Shown piece by piece: positions 25,801 through 35,093 of a stretch of DNA of 64,000 bases. Both the position numbers and the translations under genes were made by a program. Numbering within the stretch: position 1 is the first letter of the stretch; each line of letters opens with the position of its first letter. The notes below the pieces were generated by a model that worked only from the letters and a program-made list of their open reading frames with translations, did no database searches and was not told the DNA's origin. Source of the DNA: Verrucomicrobiaceae bacterium (GTDB lineage: Bacteria; Verrucomicrobiota; Verrucomicrobiia; Verrucomicrobiales; Verrucomicrobiaceae); contig JAEUHK010000059.1 in assembly GCA_016795465.1 (NCBI GenBank), positions 1 through 64,000 on the forward strand, given 5' to 3'.

Positions 25801-28800
25801 ACGCTCACATTGCCGCCTGCCATGCTGTATTGCACCGCGTAGAGCTGCTGCACGGCACCAAGCTCGGTCTGCGGCACGTTGGCGGTCACGTTGGGCAGCA
25901 CGAAGTCGTTCGCGGTGAAAATAGTCGTGGCAGCGGGCACGGTGACACCGGCGGTGTAGATCGTGGCAAACTGGTTGAGGAGCTGCACATCGCGTCCGGC
26001 ATTGATTTCGATATCGCCGGTGCCGGTGCGGATCACCTGGAAGCGGTTCGTGGCTGTCGGTGTGCCGCTGGTGGCGGTATTGTTCTCCGGGTTGATAGCG
26101 AGACGTGTGAGGGCATTCGTGCCGGGCGAGCTGTTGGCACCGGAACTCGTCGGCACGGCCTGTCCTGCATCTTTGCCGAGCAGGAGAGAGCCTGAGTCCG
26201 CGGCAAGCGAGGCCAGCGCATAGGTCTGGCGGACGTTCGCGGCGGTCACATCGGCGCCGGAGGTGAGGCGGAGGTTCCACGACTGGGAGTTCACCGGCAC
26301 GTTGGTGTTCAGCGTGCTGAGCGTGCCCATCCACATGCGCTCGACGAGCGCACCGGAGGTGGCGAGTGTGAAACCATCGCTGAGCGTGTTGTAGAACTCG
26401 AGATTGCCCGTGGCACGCATCGTGAGCGTGCCCGCGGCGTTTTTCGGGCCGTAGCGGAAGGTGGATAGGTTCCAATCAGCGAGCGCGGCGGAGGTCGGTG
26501 TGCCCAGCGAGATGCTGCCGCCGCTGTTCACGATCTCCACGCCGGGTTGGAGCACGGAGACGGACTGGATCGAGGTGTTTCCACCGAGCAGCCTCGTGAA
26601 CATGGCGTTGTAGTTCGCCATGAAGCTCGTGTTGTTGTTGTTGTGGATCGTGGTCGTGTTGAGTGTCTCGCCCGGGATGGCAGTCGTTCCGGCACGAAGG
26701 ATGACGTTGGCCTGATTGAAGCTGTAGGTGCGGAAGCCTTCGATTTCGATGCTGGAGGCGTCGAGGAAGGTGCCGGCGATGGGATCCATGAGCAGATCGT
26801 TAAAGGTGCCATTCTGGCGGGCGCGGAGATGTACCTTGCCGCTGAACTGGCCGCGTGAGGCGCTGTCAGTCGTTTTGGCATCGACACGCAGATCAAGCGT
26901 GGAGCCGGAGGCGATGTTGAGGCTGCCAGCGCCGGTCGATTCGATCCAGATGGCACCGCCTTTGCCTGCGCTGTCGAAGTTCTGGCCGCGCACCGTCAGC
27001 GTGGAGCCGTTCATCAATGCCACACCACCGCTGGCGATGAGATCAATGCGTCCGCCGGCGCTGCCGGAGGCGTTGATGGTGCCGTTGACGATCAACGCGC
27101 CGTTGTCGAGCGCGAGGAGGAAGCGTCTGGCATTCACCGTGCCATCGATGCTGATGCCACCATTGCGCACACGAAGATCCCGCGAAGCGGTGAAGGCACC
27201 GGCGTTGAGGCGGTCGTTCAAATCGGCAAATGAAGTCAGCGTGCCGACATCAAGCTCGAAGCTGGCGGTGGCGGCTCCCTGGCCTGCAAGCATGCCGTTG
27301 AACACGAACTGGTTCGCGGCCTTCACGGTGAGCGTGCCCGCATCGCCGCCGCCGGTCAGCGCGGCGAGGTTCACGAGGCCGTTGGTGCCGATGATCACGT
27401 TTCCAGCATCCGCCGTGAGTGAGACACGACCTGCATCGGTGAAGCGCGTGACATCAAAAAAGGCCTGCGAGATCCCGCCGGCATTCAGCGTGCCGTTCAC
27501 CGTGACATCGCCGGTGGTGGCCAGCAGCGAAATGAGGCCGCTCGGCAGGAGGACATCGCTTTCGGCGAGAATGGAGCTGCCTTCGAACGTGAGCGAGGCT
27601 CCCAAACCGAGCGTCGAAGGCGCAAACGATGTCGCTGGCTTGCTGAGGTGCAGCAGGCTGCCGGCGGCGATGAGCTGCGAGGCCTTGCTCTCGGCCCTCA
27701 CGAAGGGCGAGACGATGTTGAGGGCGTTTTGAGCACGGAAGGAGCCCGTGTCGCGCACGGTGACACCTTGCGCGGCGGTGAGCGTGACCGTGTTGAACTG
27801 GTCGATGGCGAGCGCGTTCTGGCCGAGGGTGATCGTGTTGGCCGTGAGATTGAAGCTGCCCGTGGCCGCCGCGGCGGTGCCCGGCACGGTGGCGAGGGCG
27901 CTGTTGTCCAAAACGAGGCTTTGAGCCGTGAGATCAATGCTGCCGCCGTTTTGATTGAATCCGCGGATTTCACCCGCGTGAAGCTCCAAGGCTCCCGCGG
28001 AGGCAAACGAGCCCGTGCCGTAAAAATCAATCGAGGAGTAGCTGAGCAGTGAAAGCGAGCTGGAGGCTTGCAAAGCACTCAAAAGACCTCCGCCGAGCAC
28101 GAGACCTGCATTTGGCTGCAAGGCTCCCGCATTCACCAGTTGGATGCTGATGCGTCCGCTGTTGAGCTGGATGGCGCTGGCGGTGAGCTGCGTGGTGATA
28201 TCCAGGCTCGTGGCATTGGTGGAGTCGAGTGTGACGGTGCGGCCGGAGATCACCGCGTTCGCGCCGATGCTGAGCGAAGGAAGCGCGGAGGCCGTCACAC
28301 CCCTGCGGGAGGTTTGCGCCCCCGTCACGCCGCTGACGCGGACGAAGGCACCATTGCCGCCCAGCACAAAAGCATCCGCGGAGGACTGCGAGCCGGTTTG
28401 CAGGAGGGAGGAATCCGCCGCGAGCGTCAGGTTTTGAGTCGCGGCGAGCAGCACGTCCGTGCCGAGAAGGGGCGAGCCGGCGTTGTCGAGCGTGAGATTG
28501 GTCGTGCGCACGGTGATGCTGCCCGAGCTGGAGCGCTCACCACCGACGAGGAGGCTTTCTGCGTTCCAGGCGCTGAGCAGCGCGGCATTCAAGACGAGCT
28601 TTCCAGGCTGTGCCGGTGCTCCGGGAGCCGCTATGACGATGTCGAGCGGGCTGCTGACATCGACACGGCCTCCACGAGCATTGGTGGCTCCCGCCGCGCT
28701 GACGAGACCCGCGAGCTGCATCGACTGCTGCGCTCCGAGAAGCGCGTAACCCGCATCCAGCGGGCCGCGTGTGACGGGCAGGCTGAGCCGCTGCTGGGCG

Positions 28801-31800
28801 GCGCTGATGAAGCTCTGCGCCGAGGCATCGGTGTATTCCGCACGGATCTTCACCACGTTCTGCGGTGCGATCTCAAAGGACTGGTAGATCTGCGCGGAGG
28901 CGGTGGGATTGAGGCTGTTGAAGCGGTAGCCCGTGGTCAGCACCGCGCCTCCGGGCTTCACAAAAGAATCCACCGGCTCACTCGTGTCCGGCGTGATCAG
29001 CAAAGCACCCGGAAGCAAGGCGTATCGAGCTGGTAGCAGCGTGTAGCTCCCCGCGGCTAGCAGCGAGCTGCCACGCAGAAAGACCTGATCGCCCACTTGA
29101 AGCGCGTTGTTCGTGTAGCCGGTGTCACCGCCGAGGTTGGCGGCATTGATGCCGGAGGTGGAAAAGGCGGCGAAGGGCGCGAAGGAAGACGCGTAGCCTG
29201 GCAGGATCGCGAACACCGAATCGGAATCGAGGATGTCCTTCGTGCCGCCATTGCCCTGCACCCAGCGGTAGGCATACAGCTCGCCGCCGCCACGGATGTC
29301 GAGCGTGGAGCCCGCTTCGGTCGTGACGTTCTGCGCGGAGACACGCAGGGATTTTTCCGGCACACCGGTGGCCGTGATGTCGAGCCCGGTGGGATCGATC
29401 CAGTTCGTGCCGTCCTTGATGAGGCCATAAGGAATGACAACGCCTGCTCCGGTCTGCGGATCAATCGCCGAGACAGAGGTCGTGGAGCCCGCGGCGAGGG
29501 TGATCTGCTGCGTGACGGGCACATTGCTGTTCGTGACGAGTCCACGCGGAGCCGTGCCGGTGCCGTCCCAGCCCAGGCGGATGCTGCCAAACGGTGCCCT
29601 CAGCACGCCGGCTTGCGTGATCGTCTGCGCGTAGATGCTCAGCCTGCCCGCGGCGCTCAGCGGGAACTGCGGCGTGACGCCGGAGGACGCGATGCTGACC
29701 GCTCCGCCATTGGTGGCGGTGATGGTGAAGGTGGACGCGGTCTCCGGCACGATCTGGCCGGCGGTGAGATCAAGATTGCCCGCGATGTCGAGATAACCCG
29801 CTCCACGCAGTTCATGCCGTGCGGTGATGGCGGCGCTGCCGATGCCTTGCAGCGAGAGGAAGCCGGTCTCGACCAGATCCGCGGTGACGACGAGCCGTCC
29901 GCCGCCGGCCGTGGGGCTGAAGTAGCTGGGCACCGTGCCGCCGCCACCAGCGTTGTCCTTTTCAAACGGGTTCACGAGTTCCTCATCACGCACCGGCTGG
30001 CCGAGCGAGAGGCCGAGCTTCACATACGCCGCGCTGAGCGTGGTGAGCGCATCGGCTTGAATCACACCGCCATCGGCGATGCTCAAGGCTCCGCGACCGT
30101 TCAACGTCACCGCGCCGCGAAACTCGACATTGCCGCCGAGATGCAGCGAGTCGAAGCCGCCGTTTTGAAAGGAGTTCGCGCCGAAGTAGCCGAGTGCAGG
30201 AATGCCGGGCATCGCGCCAAGCCCCGAGGCAGGCAGCGCGAAGGCACTCATGTCCTGAGCGACGATCAGCGTGATATCGCGATCATCCTTCAAACCGCCC
30301 GGAATGTAGAAACGACCCGAGTCGATGCTCAATGTGCCGCCTTGCGCAGCCGCTCCACCGGCCTGGCCGAGCAGGGTGGCACGCGAGAACAGGAACTGGC
30401 CACCCGTTAAAGCGATGTGGCCCGCATTGCTCATCACAAGCGTCGGCACGAGTTCCGCGGGCTGGAACCATTCGGTGACCGAGCCGATGTTGCGAAGCGG
30501 ATTGCCTGCCTGCTCAGGTGTGAGATCGAGCACGGCCGCCGTGCCGGAGACATCCAGCATGGCTCCCGCGTCCGCGATGAGGTTTCCTTCGACAGTGATG
30601 CTGCCGCCCGCGTGCACCGTGCCGCTGCGACGACCGAGGATGTCATATCGATAGACCGTCTTTCCAGTCGTGGAGACGCTGGCCGAGGAGCCGAGCTGCA
30701 CGGTGGTGAAGGCAAAGTTCGACGCGGTGTTCTCCGGATACTGAGAACTGCCATGGATCAGCACCTCGCCGCCGGGCGCGATGATGCCACCGAGCATCTG
30801 CACGGTCTGCCCATGCAGCGTGACTTTGCCAAGCGCATCGGTGGTGATGAGCGAACCAGCACCCATCTCGATGCGGCCACGCACAAGCAGTTCGTTGCTG
30901 GACGAGTCGAGCACGCCTGGAGCACGGAAATCGAGGCTCACCGTGTTTCGATAGCCCTCCGGCTGCAGCAAGGTGGCAAGCGTGACGAGGCTGCGACCAC
31001 TTTGAGTGCTCACATTCGCCTGCAGGCTGCTCACCACCGGAGTGATGAACGTGCCCGGTGCGATGACGATGGCCGGATTGGAGCTGTCCACGCCAGCAGG
31101 CGCGGAGCCGAGACCGGTCATCGTGAAGGACTTGAAGCCTCCTTGACTGAAGAAAGCGGGATCCAGCAACAGCGTGTTTGGAAACGCTGCCACGCCACCG
31201 ACCTGAATCGTTGGCGCGAGCAGGCTCAACGTGCCGCCATTGGCACCGGAGAGGCCGCGAAGCGATCCACCGATGGCCAGATGCCCGCCGAGAATGGATT
31301 TGAGCATCGGATCACGACCGCCGAGCAGCGAGAGCGTGCCCGCATTGCCATGATGGATCTGCTGATCGACCAGCACGCCGCCGCTGACATCCAGCAGACT
31401 GCCAGCGAGCACATCCACCTGCCAGCCTTCCACGCGAATGCTGCCTCCCGCATAGGTGCTGGCACCTCCGCTGAGCTGGCGTGGCACACTGAAGGGCGCG
31501 GGCGCGTCATCACGATCATTCAAGATGAGACCCGCTGTGCTCAACGAAGCTCCCGAACCAATCGTCACGCGGCCGCGGCCCGCGTTCGCGGCAGGCACGG
31601 GCAGATTGTTCGTGATGATGACGTTCGAATCAAAGGGGGAGATGTTGAAGGCGATGAGGTCAATGAGTCCCGCCGGGGCGCTGATGCTGCCTTGCACGTT
31701 CACGTTGGCCCCGTGCAGCGAGACGGTGCCGCCCACGGGTGCTTGCAGGCTCACGCCGACGGGCAGGGTGATATCGCCAGCACCGTTGTTGACGAAAAGG

Positions 31801-34208
31801 GATCCAAACGCCTGCTGGGAGAGCAGCGAGGACGCGAGTTCCACCGCGGCGCGTCGCTCGGCACGCAGCGCGAGAGGCTTGCCACTGCCGTCGAATGCAA
31901 AGGCATCGGCCGCAGGCAAAGCGGAGGCGGTGCTGGTAAAGGTGATCGCGGGCGGCGTGGGCGAGATCAAGGGGAACTCGGGAATTGCACGCGAGAGCAG
32001 CTGGGACTGCCACTGCAGCGTGAGGCTGCCGGCCTTCGGCGCGGCATTGAGCTGCTGCGGACCTGCCACGGTGCCCGCGACGAAACCGCCATCGAGAGCC
32101 ATCGCAGAGGCGCTGATGCTCACATTACCCGCAGCGGCACCAAAGAGATGGCTGTTCTCGAAACGGCTGTTGTCACTGGAGGTGCTGGAAGTGGTCGTGG
32201 TGACTCCCCAGCGTGAATCCAAGCTCGAACTGACAGGATTGTAGATGCCATCGTAGATCACCGAGGGATCGGCGCGGGCGATGTCCACGAGATTGCCATC
32301 ATCGACGAGGCGCGTGGTGTTCACCGTGCCGGACGCAAACTCCTGATAACCGCCCGCCGTGTTGATGCGCGAGCCCTGCTGCATCACGACGGACTCGCCC
32401 GCGCTGATGCTCACATTGCCGCCCTTGGTGGTGAGCTCGCCCGCGTTGCGTTCAATGACGCCGAGATAGCCCGTGAGGTTGGCCAGCGGCGTGCCATACC
32501 AGGTGCTGCCATCCGCGCGGGTGCCGGTCTCTCGCAGATCGACGGTCACCGTCTGGCCGCGCAGGCTGCTGTTTCGCTGCAAGGGCACATCTGCGAGCTC
32601 CGCAGCACGCAAGTCCACCTCGATGACATACTGGCTGATGGACGAGGCGATGCCCGTGGAGCCCGCGACGTCGATGACGGCGTTTTGATCGAGGTAAACC
32701 TGCCCGCTGGCATGCACGAAGTCGATATCCGTGTTTCCCGTGCCTGTCAGCACATCCCAAACACCCGCGCTGAGGGTCACATTCGCATTCGGCGCATGCA
32801 CGACAGCCCCGGAGCCGAGGTAAATGGCGAGGCCCTGCATGTTGACCTGCGATTTGAGAGCCAGCTCCGTGCCGACGACTTTCAGCGTGCTGGCATACTC
32901 CGGCAGCACGCGGGTTACTGAGTTCGCTCCGGCGCTCACCACCCCGGTGGTGGGATCGGCGGCCTGGTCATAGATAAAAGCTCCACCCTGGCCGGTGATG
33001 CCATAGTTGGGATTGGAGACAGCGTTGTAGTTGGCCAGCAGATCAATGCGGCCGTTCAAGGCCACCGAGGTGGTGCTGTCGATGAAACCGTTCTGGTTCA
33101 CACTCTTGCCCGTGACGACGATGCTGCCGCGCTCCGCGGAGATCAGGCCGTTGTTCGTGGCCGTGCCGCCGTAGCTGCCGACCTTGCCGACATACACATC
33201 GAGGCCGCGCAGGCTCGGATCATCGCTGCTGTGCGCGTCGTAACCCACCTCCATGCCAGCGGCGAGGATGGTCTGGCCGTCCGGTGTGGAGATGGTGCCA
33301 TCGTTGGTCACATTGGGACCGATCAATGCCACGCGACCGCCGACATTCGCCGAAGTTGTGGGCGCGGTGATCTTCGCGCCGGCCTGCACGGTGACATTGC
33401 CAATCTTGCCGTAAGCTGTGGCCGTCACGGGCACATCGGGTGAGGAGAAGAGGAACTCGGCGCTTGGGTTGTTCAGGAGGCCGTTCGTGACGAGCGTTTG
33501 ATTGATCGGCAGGGCGGAGGCGGTCAGCGAGCCGGTGTTCACCTCGCTCGCACCGCCGAAGATGATGCCATTTTGATTGATCACATACACCTGGCCCTGC
33601 GCCTCGATGCTGCCGAGAATTTGCGAGGGATTGCCGCTGGGATCAGTGATGCGGTTGAAGGCGATCCAGCTTGCCGCGTTCCAGCCACCGGCGCTTTGAT
33701 CGAATTTCACCGTCGTCTGGCGGCCCACGTTGAAGGTCGCCCACTCCAGCATGGCCTGCTGCTGCGTCTGCTGGATCGTCACGATGGCACGGGCATTCTC
33801 CATCGACGGCGTGGGATTGTTGGCACCGGTGGCGCTGATAAAATCGAGCCCACCCACGCCGAGACCATTCGGCACATCGGGCAGTGTGGTTCCGGGGAAA
33901 TTCGGATTCACACCGGCATTGTTCATCGTGGCGGCAGCGGCACGGGCGGCGGCCTGCATGTTTTGCACGGCATCCAGGGCCAGCGTGTTGCGCGTGAGCA
34001 TGTCCTGCGCGGCAGCGCGGGCCTGGGAAGCTGCCGCGGCGGCATTCGCGGAGTTGGCAGCGGCGGCGCTGGTGTCCGCCGGAGTGCCCGCGGCGGCACC
34101 GCCGGCACCACCGAGCACATTTTGCGTGAGCATGTCCGCCATCACCGCCTGCGGTGGCAGGGCGATGAGCAGGATCATGAGATGGGCGATGATGCGTTTC
34201 GCGATCAT
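22896..34208 (-). CDS. Giant filamentous-haemagglutinin-type TpsA exoprotein (two-partner secretion)
   Basis: A 3,770-residue secreted protein. Residues 1-25 are a signal peptide ending AVMA. Then comes a roughly 80-residue Ala-rich stretch containing a repeated DMLT(Q/R)N motif. The TPS secretion domain (about 115-400) includes WATFNVG, FNRITDPSG and VINQNGIIFGG near residue 213, equivalent to the NPNGI motif recognised by the TpsB transporter. The long middle consists of beta-helix repeats rich in GNVSI- and AGRD-type turns. The last 700 or so residues (from about 3070, SLWLSDLLLL, through SAGRDIIAYN, to VITVEILGYGGG) resemble the DUF3739 C-terminal region of proteobacterial haemagglutinin-family proteins. 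The TpsB gene lies upstream in the same run. The product likely forms a surface fibre for adhesion; the ligand is unknown. Confidence 0.93.
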   Translation of the reverse strand: MIAKRIIAHLMILLIALPPQAVMADMLTQNVLGGAGGAAAGTPADTSAAAANSANAAAAASQARAAAQDMLTRNTLALDAVQNMQAAARAAAATMNNAGVNPNFPGTTLPDVPNGLGVGGLDFISATGANNPTPSMENARAIVTIQQTQQQAMLEWATFNVGRQTTVKFDQSAGGWNAASWIAFNRITDPSGNPSQILGSIEAQGQVYVINQNGIIFGGASEVNTGSLTASALPINQTLVTNGLLNNPSAEFLFSSPDVPVTATAYGKIGNVTVQAGAKITAPTTSANVGGRVALIGPNVTNDGTISTPDGQTILAAGMEVGYDAHSSDDPSLRGLDVYVGKVGSYGGTATNNGLISAERGSIVVTGKSVNQNGFIDSTTSVALNGRIDLLANYNAVSNPNYGITGQGGAFIYDQAADPTTGVVSAGANSVTRVLPEYASTLKVVGTELALKSQVNMQGLAIYLGSGAVVHAPNANVTLSAGVWDVLTGTGNTDIDFVHASGQVYLDQNAVIDVAGSTGIASSISQYVIEVDLRAAELADVPLQRNSSLRGQTVTVDLRETGTRADGSTWYGTPLANLTGYLGVIERNAGELTTKGGNVSISAGESVVMQQGSRINTAGGYQEFASGTVNTTRLVDDGNLVDIARADPSVIYDGIYNPVSSSLDSRWGVTTTTSSTSSDNSRFENSHLFGAAAGNVSISASAMALDGGFVAGTVAGPQQLNAAPKAGSLTLQWQSQLLSRAIPEFPLISPTPPAITFTSTASALPAADAFAFDGSGKPLALRAERRAAVELASSLLSQQAFGSLFVNNGAGDITLPVGVSLQAPVGGTVSLHGANVNVQGSISAPAGLIDLIAFNISPFDSNVIITNNLPVPAANAGRGRVTIGSGASLSTAGLILNDRDDAPAPFSVPRQLSGGASTYAGGSIRVEGWQVDVLAGSLLDVSGGVLVDQQIHHGNAGTLSLLGGRDPMLKSILGGHLAIGGSLRGLSGANGGTLSLLAPTIQVGGVAAFPNTLLLDPAFFSQGGFKSFTMTGLGSAPAGVDSSNPAIVIAPGTFITPVVSSLQANVSTQSGRSLVTLATLLQPEGYRNTVSLDFRAPGVLDSSSNELLVRGRIEMGAGSLITTDALGKVTLHGQTVQMLGGIIAPGGEVLIHGSSQYPENTASNFAFTTVQLGSSASVSTTGKTVYRYDILGRRSGTVHAGGSITVEGNLIADAGAMLDVSGTAAVLDLTPEQAGNPLRNIGSVTEWFQPAELVPTLVMSNAGHIALTGGQFLFSRATLLGQAGGAAAQGGTLSIDSGRFYIPGGLKDDRDITLIVAQDMSAFALPASGLGAMPGIPALGYFGANSFQNGGFDSLHLGGNVEFRGAVTLNGRGALSIADGGVIQADALTTLSAAYVKLGLSLGQPVRDEELVNPFEKDNAGGGGTVPSYFSPTAGGGRLVVTADLVETGFLSLQGIGSAAITARHELRGAGYLDIAGNLDLTAGQIVPETASTFTITATNGGAVSIASSGVTPQFPLSAAGRLSIYAQTITQAGVLRAPFGSIRLGWDGTGTAPRGLVTNSNVPVTQQITLAAGSTTSVSAIDPQTGAGVVIPYGLIKDGTNWIDPTGLDITATGVPEKSLRVSAQNVTTEAGSTLDIRGGGELYAYRWVQGNGGTKDILDSDSVFAILPGYASSFAPFAAFSTSGINAANLGGDTGYTNNALQVGDQVFLRGSSLLAAGSYTLLPARYALLPGALLITPDTSEPVDSFVKPGGAVLTTGYRFNSLNPTASAQIYQSFEIAPQNVVKIRAEYTDASAQSFISAAQQRLSLPVTRGPLDAGYALLGAQQSMQLAGLVSAAGATNARGGRVDVSSPLDIVIAAPGAPAQPGKLVLNAALLSAWNAESLLVGGERSSSGSITVRTTNLTLDNAGSPLLGTDVLLAATQNLTLAADSSLLQTGSQSSADAFVLGGNGAFVRVSGVTGAQTSRRGVTASALPSLSIGANAVISGRTVTLDSTNATSLDITTQLTASAIQLNSGRISIQLVNAGALQPNAGLVLGGGLLSALQASSSLSLLSYSSIDFYGTGSFASAGALELHAGEIRGFNQNGGSIDLTAQSLVLDNSALATVPGTAAAATGSFNLTANTITLGQNALAIDQFNTVTLTAAQGVTVRDTGSFRAQNALNIVSPFVRAESKASQLIAAGSLLHLSKPATSFAPSTLGLGASLTFEGSSILAESDVLLPSGLISLLATTGDVTVNGTLNAGGISQAFFDVTRFTDAGRVSLTADAGNVIIGTNGLVNLAALTGGGDAGTLTVKAANQFVFNGMLAGQGAATASFELDVGTLTSFADLNDRLNAGAFTASRDLRVRNGGISIDGTVNARRFLLALDNGALIVNGTINASGSAGGRIDLIASGGVALMNGSTLTVRGQNFDSAGKGGAIWIESTGAGSLNIASGSTLDLRVDAKTTDSASRGQFSGKVHLRARQNGTFNDLLMDPIAGTFLDASSIEIEGFRTYSFNQANVILRAGTTAIPGETLNTTTIHNNNNTSFMANYNAMFTRLLGGNTSIQSVSVLQPGVEIVNSGGSISLGTPTSAALADWNLSTFRYGPKNAAGTLTMRATGNLEFYNTLSDGFTLATSGALVERMWMGTLSTLNTNVPVNSQSWNLRLTSGADVTAANVRQTYALASLAADSGSLLLGKDAGQAVPTSSGANSSPGTNALTRLAINPENNTATSGTPTATNRFQVIRTGTGDIEINAGRDVQLLNQFATIYTAGVTVPAATTIFTANDFVLPNVTANVPQTELGAVQQLYAVQYSMAGGNVSVQAGNDIVHLTRDAGTLVADSSRQLPTNWLLRRGYVNAAGDYGNIDVRQSGIQRINDVAASTTWWVNFSNFFDGVAALGGGNVVLEAGRDVQNVSAHTPTNARAARGTPSAAGLLELGGGDVTVLSGRNIDGGIYYVERGTGTLTAGGAITTNATRSISLGRLASGNAVQPQDTWMPTTLFLGKSSFDVSARGDVLLGPAVNTFLLPQGLTNRHWYKTYFSTYSADSAVNVASLGGDVTIRQAATLASTAEPSSILSLWLSDLLLLSSSSASAYQPWLRLAETAVAPFETLTTLMPGTLKAIAFSGDISLAGRMNLSPSPTGTLELLAAGALNGLVPTGVSSTILTGRQTTVWRSATVNLSDANPASIPGVLKPYSYYETFFNPAAPTAVNNLTARLTSATFLDNLNTVLTESGSTSGKFATTQAKQQLHAPGVLHVADTSPLRIYASGGDISGLTLFSGKASSILASRDISDIAFYIQNVRSSDLTLVSAGRDIIAYNANSPLRTAAVATGNLPSSTERPKAGDIQINGPGTLQVLAGRDLDLGTGANNSDGTGTGINSIGNGRNPFLPFEGADIVLAAGLGGVATGLGGSQLDFNRLITDFSTPRNLADLAELLGVPFVDLNNPALTSEQQKQLALGLFYVALRNAGRDRNNPDSPDAGTYAAGDKAIDALFFNAPPVIGIGPPIIGGPIAAGGATQPYDPARDVPLFGTGSIYTQARDVRTKSGGDISIFAPGGGLQLASTVLGETLAPPGIISESGGNISVFANDDVSIGIARIFTLRGGDITIWSSIGDIAAGSSSKTVQSAPPTRVIIDPSSAAVATDLAGLATGGGIGVLATVAGVRPGNVDLIAPIGAVDAGDAGIRATGNLNIAAAVVLNAANISVGGTSAGSAAAPSVATPSLGGLASAAAATAATSNSPAAQQAAKQTQETKQDSQTPSVITVEILGYGGGEGTSDEDERKRRGGAE

Positions 34209-34217
34209 GAAAAGGGA

Positions 34218-35039
34218 TCAGGGTTTGGTTTGGGTGCCCAGCTTTGACAGCGCCACCCCGTCGATGGCCACAGGGTGCTGCTGTAACAATTTCGCCATGT
34301 AGGCCTGCATGTTGGCGCGAGTCTTTTGAGCGCGAAGCTGGCGTGTCAGGGGCTCGCGCACCTGCTCAAGGAAGGGCGTGTGAGCCTCGCGCACATCGAG
34401 GACCTTCAAGATGTGCCAGCCGTCGCCGAGCTTCAGCGGCTCGGAGATCACGCCGAGGGCCAGCTTCGGAAGCTTCGCGAGGATCTCGGGCTGGATCTGC
34501 GACTCGGTGAGCCAGCCGAGCTCACCATCGCGTTTCGCACTGGCCTGATGCTCGCTCATCTCGCGGGCGATTTGGGCAAAAGAAGCCGGATCAGCCTTCA
34601 ACCGGGCCTTCACGGCCTCCAGCCGGTCTTCACTGACAAAAATCTGCGCGAGGTGAAATGAGCGCGGAACCTTTAGCGAAGGCTTCGCGGCCTCGTAAGC
34701 GGCCTTCAGCTCGTTTTCGCTCGGAAAGTCGGCCGGAGGCTCGGCGAGTTTTTTCAGGTAACTATCCGCGATGGCGGCCTCGCGGGTGTTTTGGATCAGC
34801 TTTTGCGTTTCAGGCTCCTGATCCCATTTCTTGTCGAGTGCCTCTCGGAGCACCAAACGCTGCACCAGCATGGCCTCGGTCACTTTGCGAAGCGAAGCAG
34901 CGTCGAGTGAGGACGCGTTTTCGATTTCGGAAGCGTGAAGCTCGATCTCACCGATGCGGGCGATGACGGTGCTTTCGGCGAATGACGAATGAGGAAGGAC
35001 GAATGACGCAAGAATGACGAGGCTCCCATGACGAAGCAT
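34218..35039 (-). CDS. Periplasmic parvulin-type peptidyl-prolyl isomerase (SurA/PpiC-like)
   Basis: A chaperone/isomerase of about 273 residues with an N-terminal SurA-like helical region and a parvulin domain (about 130-235: RSFHLAQIFV, FAQIAREMSEHQASAKRDGE, LGWLTESQI, GDGWHILKVLDV). The chosen ATG at 35039 gives a typical signal peptide ending in HSSFA. An ATG at 35093 overlaps the upstream stop (ATGA) but adds 18 repeat-derived residues. The haemagglutinin gene follows after 9 bases, so the likely job is keeping that giant substrate, or the outer-membrane partners, competent in the periplasm. Unusually, part of the signal peptide is encoded by a dispersed repeat copy. Confidence 0.87.
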   Translation of the reverse strand: MLRHGSLVILASFVLPHSSFAESTVIARIGEIELHASEIENASSLDAASLRKVTEAMLVQRLVLREALDKKWDQEPETQKLIQNTREAAIADSYLKKLAEPPADFPSENELKAAYEAAKPSLKVPRSFHLAQIFVSEDRLEAVKARLKADPASFAQIAREMSEHQASAKRDGELGWLTESQIQPEILAKLPKLALGVISEPLKLGDGWHILKVLDVREAHTPFLEQVREPLTRQLRAQKTRANMQAYMAKLLQQHPVAIDGVALSKLGTQTKP

Positions 35040-35093
35040 TCGGGCCTTCGACATTCGGGCTTCTTTCGTCATTCTGGTTTCGTCATTCGTCAT
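34980..35093. repeat. Dispersed spacer repeat, inverted pair, copies 2 and 3
   Basis: Two oppositely oriented copies: GAATGACGAATG-type at about 34980-35020 and TTCGTCATTCGTCATT-type at about 35066-35093, separated by roughly 45 bases. The left copy matches the 22864 repeat at 25 of 27 positions and lies inside the signal-peptide codons of the isomerase gene. The right copy reaches the end of the coiled-coil gene. Being inverted, they could pair in mRNA as a hairpin covering the isomerase start. Confidence 0.75.

Noticed and set aside
30417-32216. 599-residue plus-strand frame inside the haemagglutinin gene
   Set aside because: It is His/Arg/Glu-rich and antisense to the repetitive TpsA coding sequence, which shows clear beta-helix repeats.
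6384-34208. Possible mobile elements between the giant genes
   Set aside because: No transposase, integrase or terminal inverted repeats with target duplications are visible; the genes follow one another in operon fashion.
22864-35093. CRISPR array made by the GAATGACGAATG repeats
   Set aside because: The copies are few, differ in orientation and spacing, and no regular spacers or cas genes are present.
35039-35093. Isomerase start at 35093
   Set aside because: It overlaps the upstream stop in ATGA fashion, but the added 18 residues are repeat-derived and precede a normal signal peptide at 35039; kept as an alternative only.
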